From a virus, in the IMG/VR virus record IMGVR_UViG_3300020478_000015, positions 1 through 43,922 of that record: a DNA stretch of 43,922 nt; one strand, given 5' to 3'. Within the stretch, counting starts at the first letter, position 1, and the number at the start of each line of letters is the position of its first letter. Under the pieces are notes generated by a model. It saw only the letters and a program-made list of their open reading frames with translations. It did not search any database and was not told where the DNA came from. Below, one piece after another: positions 41,602 to 43,922 of the stretch. A program made the position numbers and the translations under genes.

Positions 41602-42336
41602 TCAGGTGAACACGGGGGCAGGCTTTGCCCGGTCCAGCCCCTCAGTCCAGAGCACGTATTCCCACAGCTCAGGTCCGCAGATAGCGTTCGTTGGTCCGCC
41701 AAACGGTTTGATCGCTGATTGGATGTCCCGAACTGCTCGCTCGGTTGCTGGCCCGTATGACCCATCAGGGGTCGCCCCGATCGCTGTCTGCAAACGAGCC
41801 ACCCGAGTGCCTCTTGAGCCTCGCTGCATGTACTGGAAGTGGACCTTTGGTGTTCCGGCTTCAGGCTCCAGATCCCCGTTGGCGATGAGCGTTCGAAGCG
41901 AATCGCCTGGGCAGTGAGTCGCTTTGATCTGGCTGTGCGGCATGATGTCAATTGCTCCAGGCCAGCGTTGCCGTGTCGACTCAATCGCCGTGCGGATGCC
42001 GTCGATCATTGCCGGGGGGATAGGCCCCTCACCGATCAGCGCACAGATCGCAACGTGGCTCTTGTTTGAGGCGGTAACCCCGTTCGCCCCTGAGGTGTTC
42101 GTGAGACCCCGACCGGTCCACACTTCCCCCTGCTGGTCGACGAGAATGTTGTAGGCGATGTCCCACCAGTTCCGAGGTTTCCCTTGGTGAACTTGTTGGA
42201 TCGATCTCAACAGGCCAGGGGTGTCTCGGTTTGGGGAGATCGTGAATCCGGCGAAGTGGATGACAATGCCGTTCACGCTCTTGAACGGGCGGGTCTTCTT
42301 CGGCGGGTTTGCGTTCCAGTCAGATCTTGAGTGCAT
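41602..42336 (-). CDS. N-acetylmuramoyl-L-alanine amidase endolysin
   Basis: This is a peptidoglycan amidase of 244 aa that degrades the cell wall at lysis. The amidase type 2/PGRP domain spans residues about 3-155, with zinc ligands H27 (GIVIHFAG), H134 (DIMPHSQ) and C142 in THCPGD. WWDIAYNILVD holds the conserved Tyr. The C-terminal peptidoglycan-binding domain (about 168-240) has VHFQYMQRGSRGTRVARLQT and PDGSYGPATERAVRDI. It has no signal peptide, so it should need the holin at 32811. ATG 42336 is chosen over TTG 42339. It lies on the leftward strand, directly behind a terminator and a duplicated GTAGCCCGAAA, with only a poor ribosome site. Confidence 0.9.
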   Translation of the reverse strand: MHSRSDWNANPPKKTRPFKSVNGIVIHFAGFTISPNRDTPGLLRSIQQVHQGKPRNWWDIAYNILVDQQGEVWTGRGLTNTSGANGVTASNKSHVAICALIGEGPIPPAMIDGIRTAIESTRQRWPGAIDIMPHSQIKATHCPGDSLRTLIANGDLEPEAGTPKVHFQYMQRGSRGTRVARLQTAIGATPDGSYGPATERAVRDIQSAIKPFGGPTNAICGPELWEYVLWTEGLDRAKPAPVFT

Positions 42337-42342
42337 CAATGG

Positions 42343-42367
42343 GTAGCCCGAAATGTGTAGCCCGAAA
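42343..42367 (-). repeat. Direct repeats before the endolysin
   Basis: GTAGCCCGAAA occurs at 42343-42353 and 42357-42367, with centres 14 nt apart. A third partial CCCGAAA lies at 42401-42407 within the terminator loop. The repeats fill the space between the terminator and the endolysin start, where a promoter or regulator site would be expected. Confidence 0.4.
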
Positions 42368-42371
42368 ACGA

Positions 42372-42421
42372 CAAAAGCCCCGGCCGATACCGAGGAGGAA
42401 CCCGAAATATCGACCGGGGCT
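42372..42421 (-). terminator. Leftward intrinsic terminator before the endolysin
   Basis: In minus-strand orientation, a stem joins 42421-42414 with 42383-42376 (8 bp, GC-rich), extended by a 5-bp TATCG/CGATA inner stem after one mismatch, with an 18-nt loop. The run TTTT then follows at 42376-42373 and again after GTCG. The shape fits an intrinsic terminator. An alternative GGGCT/AGCCC hairpin (42117-42128 in the local numbering 42417-42428) overlaps its upstream arm and would compete, as in attenuators. Confidence 0.55.
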
Positions 42422-42436
42422 AAAGCCCGTCTCTGA

Positions 42437-42450
42437 GGGGGGACCCCCCC
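42437..42450. repeat. G-run/C-run palindrome
   Basis: Six G residues (42437-42442), one A and seven C residues (42443-42450) form an almost perfect palindrome in the non-coding gap before the small genes. It can extrude as a tight hairpin in RNA or DNA and may add to the termination signal nearby. Confidence 0.35.
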
Positions 42451-42475
42451 AGCTTATAAAGCAACAACTCACGAA

Positions 42476-42682
42476 TCAAGCATGGTTCATGACCGACTTG
42501 GCTCCATTGATAAACGCTTCCGCTTCAGCGGACGAGAAATAGAGCAGCTCCAGTTCATTGACCTGCACGAACCATTCAAGCCGGTTTGGCTCTGATTCGT
42601 TGTGACCCTTGTGGAAGCCCTGAATCGCTCCTTTGTTGGAGAGAATCTGGAGGGCTTCCGTAATCTGAGATTGTCTAGACAT
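42476..42682 (-). CDS. Small helical protein
   Basis: This 68-aa protein has N-terminal helix SRQSQITEALQILSNKG, a polar centre with EWFVQVNELELLYFS and a C-terminal helix AEAEAFINGAKSVMNHA. The alternation of helix, strand and helix suggests a compact single domain. The AGAGGAGGAATT ribosome site is among the strongest in the leftward arm and fixes the start. A larger overlapping frame on the same strand (to 42792) has unnatural composition. Unknown function; probably an early accessory protein. Confidence 0.6.
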   Translation of the reverse strand: MSRQSQITEALQILSNKGAIQGFHKGHNESEPNRLEWFVQVNELELLYFSSAEAEAFINGAKSVMNHA

Positions 42683-42694
42683 AATTCCTCCTCT

Positions 42695-42871
42695 CTATTC
42701 GTCCGGTGGTGGTTCTGAAAGCAGTGCAGCGATCCGTTCAGCTTCCTCACGGGTCGATGCCCAGCGATACACAACTCCAAGATTGTCGACAACTTTGTAG
42801 ATCGTGCGGACTGATGATCCGCCTATCCACGGGATGACGACTTTACCAACGGTGTGTGTGTTTCTGATCAT
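42695..42871 (-). CDS. Small beta-hairpin-helix protein
   Basis: This 58-aa protein contains a strand region (VGKVVIPWIGGSSVRTIYKV, then DNLGVVYRWAS) followed by a helix TREEAERIAALLSEPPPDE. The layout recalls small phage proteins of the YvqJ/early-gene kind but I cannot name a family. ATG 42871 has ACAGGAG 8 nt upstream and an ATGA overlap with the preceding mini-gene; the longer frame to 43030 is not supported. Confidence 0.6.
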   Translation of the reverse strand: MIRNTHTVGKVVIPWIGGSSVRTIYKVVDNLGVVYRWASTREEAERIAALLSEPPPDE

Positions 42872-42987
42872 GGGCAAACTCCTGTCTCGATGCAATGTTG
42901 AATGTCCATGTGGGACACAATGCAGTAGACGATTGCCAGCAAGATGAGGAAGACTCCCATCTTGCCGTGTTCGGTGAGCTGGATCAT
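42868..42987 (-). CDS. 39-aa single-pass membrane peptide
   Basis: This 39-codon gene is flanked by ATGA overlaps on both sides (with the genes at 42984-43403 and 42695-42871). The short polar N-terminus (IQLTEHGK) is followed by a hydrophobic segment (GVFLILLAIVYCIV, residues about 11-24) and a Cys-containing C-terminus (DIQHCIETGVCP). The membrane segment and tight coupling make chance unlikely. Small early membrane peptides can alter host envelope, exclusion or lysis timing; none is demonstrated here. Confidence 0.6.
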   Translation of the reverse strand: MIQLTEHGKMGVFLILLAIVYCIVSHMDIQHCIETGVCP

Positions 42988-43403
42988 GTCTCCAACTCTT
43001 TCTTATAGGCGTCCCAAAGGACATCTCCAAGCCTGCAACCGATCATGTAGAGCGCCGTCATGGCGTTCTTGTTCATGTCGGTCTCCGGGCCACCTAACTC
43101 AGACAGATCTTCGGTCCATGCACAGAGGTCTGTGAATGTTTCCCAGATCTGATGAGTGTAGATAGGCACGCAGCCGTCAACGACTTCGTGAATGATGTCG
43201 ACAACGTCCTCGCTTATCCGCCAAGCTCCCAGTGCATCACTGCGCTGAAACTCCATGCGTTCGATAAACGCATCACGGACAGACTCAAGGAACTTTGAGC
43301 CGTCACTTGGGATAACCGGGGCAGACGCAATGCCTGCCTCGTTACTCAATCGAAAGGCCGACCAGTCTCTTACAGGCTGGTCCTTCACTTCGATAATGGT
43401 CAT
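42984..43403 (-). CDS. Leftward-arm protein, unknown
   Basis: This is a 139-aa protein of unknown family. ATG 43403 follows the strong GAGGAGGAAAG ribosome site. N-terminal MTIIEVKDQPVRDW leads to a helical domain with FLESVRDAFIERMEFQRSDA, DVVDIIHEVVDGCVPIYTHQ and a C-terminal helix with MTALYMIGCRLGDVLWDAYK. It is acidic overall with two Cys. It lies among small early-type genes near the control region and could be a host-takeover protein; this is only context. Confidence 0.6.
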   Translation of the reverse strand: MTIIEVKDQPVRDWSAFRLSNEAGIASAPVIPSDGSKFLESVRDAFIERMEFQRSDALGAWRISEDVVDIIHEVVDGCVPIYTHQIWETFTDLCAWTEDLSELGGPETDMNKNAMTALYMIGCRLGDVLWDAYKKELET

Positions 43404-43487
43404 AACTTTCCTCCTCGTAGGATTGTTGTTGATGCCTGATGACATCGTGCAGAGCACCGACCGAAGTCGATGCCCTGCCCGTTGCAA

Positions 43488-43766
43488 TCAGTCGATCCCA
43501 GCCGCCGCCTTCTGACGGTCACTCCAGTCAAGATGGGGATGCGCTCTCACGATCTCCACCTGGCTAAAGGCGTCATTAAAGACAACTGGGTTATCTCGTT
43601 TGCCAGCAGGCTTTTTCGGTGCCTCTTTCGGGGCACTGTTGGCCTTGTTCGAACGCTGTCGACGTTCCCTCTCATAAAGGGACTTCGCCGCTCGACAAAG
43701 GTCACATCGACAGCCTCGTGCATAGTTGGACACGGACGGGTTACCGTCGCAATCATGTTTCTTCAT
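43488..43766 (-). CDS. Small Cys-motif basic protein of actinophage type
   Basis: This is a 92-aa protein. The N-terminal KKHDCDGNPSVSNYARGCRC then DLCRAAKSLYERERRQRS matches a frequent actinophage pattern (HGTxSxYxxGCRCxxCRxAxxxYxRxxR), likely a small zinc-binding, DNA- or RNA-contacting module. A Lys/Pro-rich linker (NSAPKEAPKKPAGKR) and a short acidic/aromatic end follow. ATG 43766 lies inside the end of the upstream zinc-ribbon gene; a longer frame to 43883 has low-complexity, unnatural sequence. The AGGA element is somewhat distant (about 14 nt). Confidence 0.65.
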   Translation of the reverse strand: MKKHDCDGNPSVSNYARGCRCDLCRAAKSLYERERRQRSNKANSAPKEAPKKPAGKRDNPVVFNDAFSQVEIVRAHPHLDWSDRQKAAAGID

Positions 43767-43922
43767 GGCGCTGGTGCTTCCTGTACGTGATGAACCATTC
43801 ATGACCGCAGTCATACGCCTCACAACGAAAGACGATGAGGAGTTGATCCTCTTCGAATTCGCTGTCGTCGAACCGAGGCGCATTGTCCTCTGATCCGCAC
43901 TTCCAGCACTGGTGTGTATCCA
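43753..43922 (-). CDS. Zinc-ribbon protein, cut by the right edge
   Basis: Fifty-five residues plus stop are visible; the 5' end lies outside the window as given. It begins DTHQCWKCGSEDNAPRFDD, continues acidic, and ends FRCEAYDCGHEWFITYRKHQ. CxxC and CxxxxCGHEW form a zinc ribbon. The stop is inside the following gene (overlap 14 nt). If the sequence is circular, joining 43922 to 1 extends the frame through Leu-Arg-His to an ATG at 10-8, giving a complete 59-aa protein. Small zinc ribbons of this sort are common near the start of phage early operons. Function unknown. Confidence 0.65.
   Translation of the reverse strand, partial: DTHQCWKCGSEDNAPRFDDSEFEEDQLLIVFRCEAYDCGHEWFITYRKHQRHEET

Noticed and set aside
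41535-41984. 149-aa leftward frame overlapping the endolysin in another frame
   Set aside because: The amidase frame has all zinc ligands and a binding domain, so the other frame is a shadow.
42695-43030. Longer 111-aa version of the small leftward protein
   Set aside because: Its N-terminal half overlaps the 39-aa membrane peptide and the next gene; the internal ATG 42871 has a proper ribosome site.
1-43922. tRNA genes, CRISPR arrays and insertion sequences
   Set aside because: No cloverleaf with a T-arm consensus, no regularly spaced repeats and no transposase were seen; short GTTCGA-like matches fall inside coding regions and do not fold.
1-43922. Direct terminal repeats at the two window ends
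   Set aside because: The first and last tens of bases share no direct repeat, so circular joining rests only on the edge-cut gene and layout.

Overview
The window reads as an essentially complete genome of a tailed bacteriophage (Caudoviricetes), about 44 kb, with roughly balanced base composition and tight gene packing: most neighbours overlap by ATGA or TAATG. A tyrosine integrase suggests a temperate, or once temperate, lifestyle. The host is inferred to be an actinobacterium, probably aquatic. The evidence is an r1t-like single-segment holin, several tiny Cys/His proteins of kinds I know from actinophages, and marine-phage-type fibre domains. I recognise no tail tube, tail sheath, baseplate or classical tape measure. 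Two giant proteins lie between portal and capsid. A short-tailed virion with internal ejection proteins is my favoured reading, but it is unproven.

Layout. Positions 1-810 are a non-coding control region with C/A-rich 10-bp repeats, a strong minus-strand G-quadruplex motif, an intrinsic terminator and candidate rightward promoters. Positions 811-33510 (+) form the late arm. It holds a small membrane protein, large terminase, portal, small proteins, the 1610-aa and 1756-aa giants, three further structural proteins, a scaffold-like coiled coil, the major capsid protein and a decoration-like protein. A long fibre/receptor-binding cassette follows, then beta-rich tail proteins, the holin, a 24-aa lysine-rich peptide, a zinc-ribbon protein and a small membrane protein.

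Positions 33477-43922 (-) form the leftward arm, listed here from its distal end: integrase, small zinc-motif proteins, a sigma region 4-like HTH protein, dNMP kinase, two PD-(D/E)XK-type nucleases, a lysozyme-like protein, TOPRIM primase, two small proteins, DnaB/RecA-like helicase, an unknown protein, a RecB/Cas4-like nuclease, a triple-HTH DNA-binding protein, amidase endolysin and small proteins reaching the right edge. No DNA polymerase is encoded, so host polymerase must be used.

The two arms converge at 33477-33510 and diverge from the control region if the molecule is circular. A small zinc-ribbon gene cut by the right edge gains an in-frame ATG at 10-8 when the two ends are joined. 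This supports a circularly permuted or circularised complete genome.

The most interesting signals are a tandem duplicated RBS/start that creates a three-codon leader ORF and an SD-sequestering hairpin in front of the holin; the G-quadruplex and iteron-like control region; the multidomain giant protein with a ParB-like domain; the triple-HTH gene with its operator-like upstream region; and lysis genes split between opposing transcription units.
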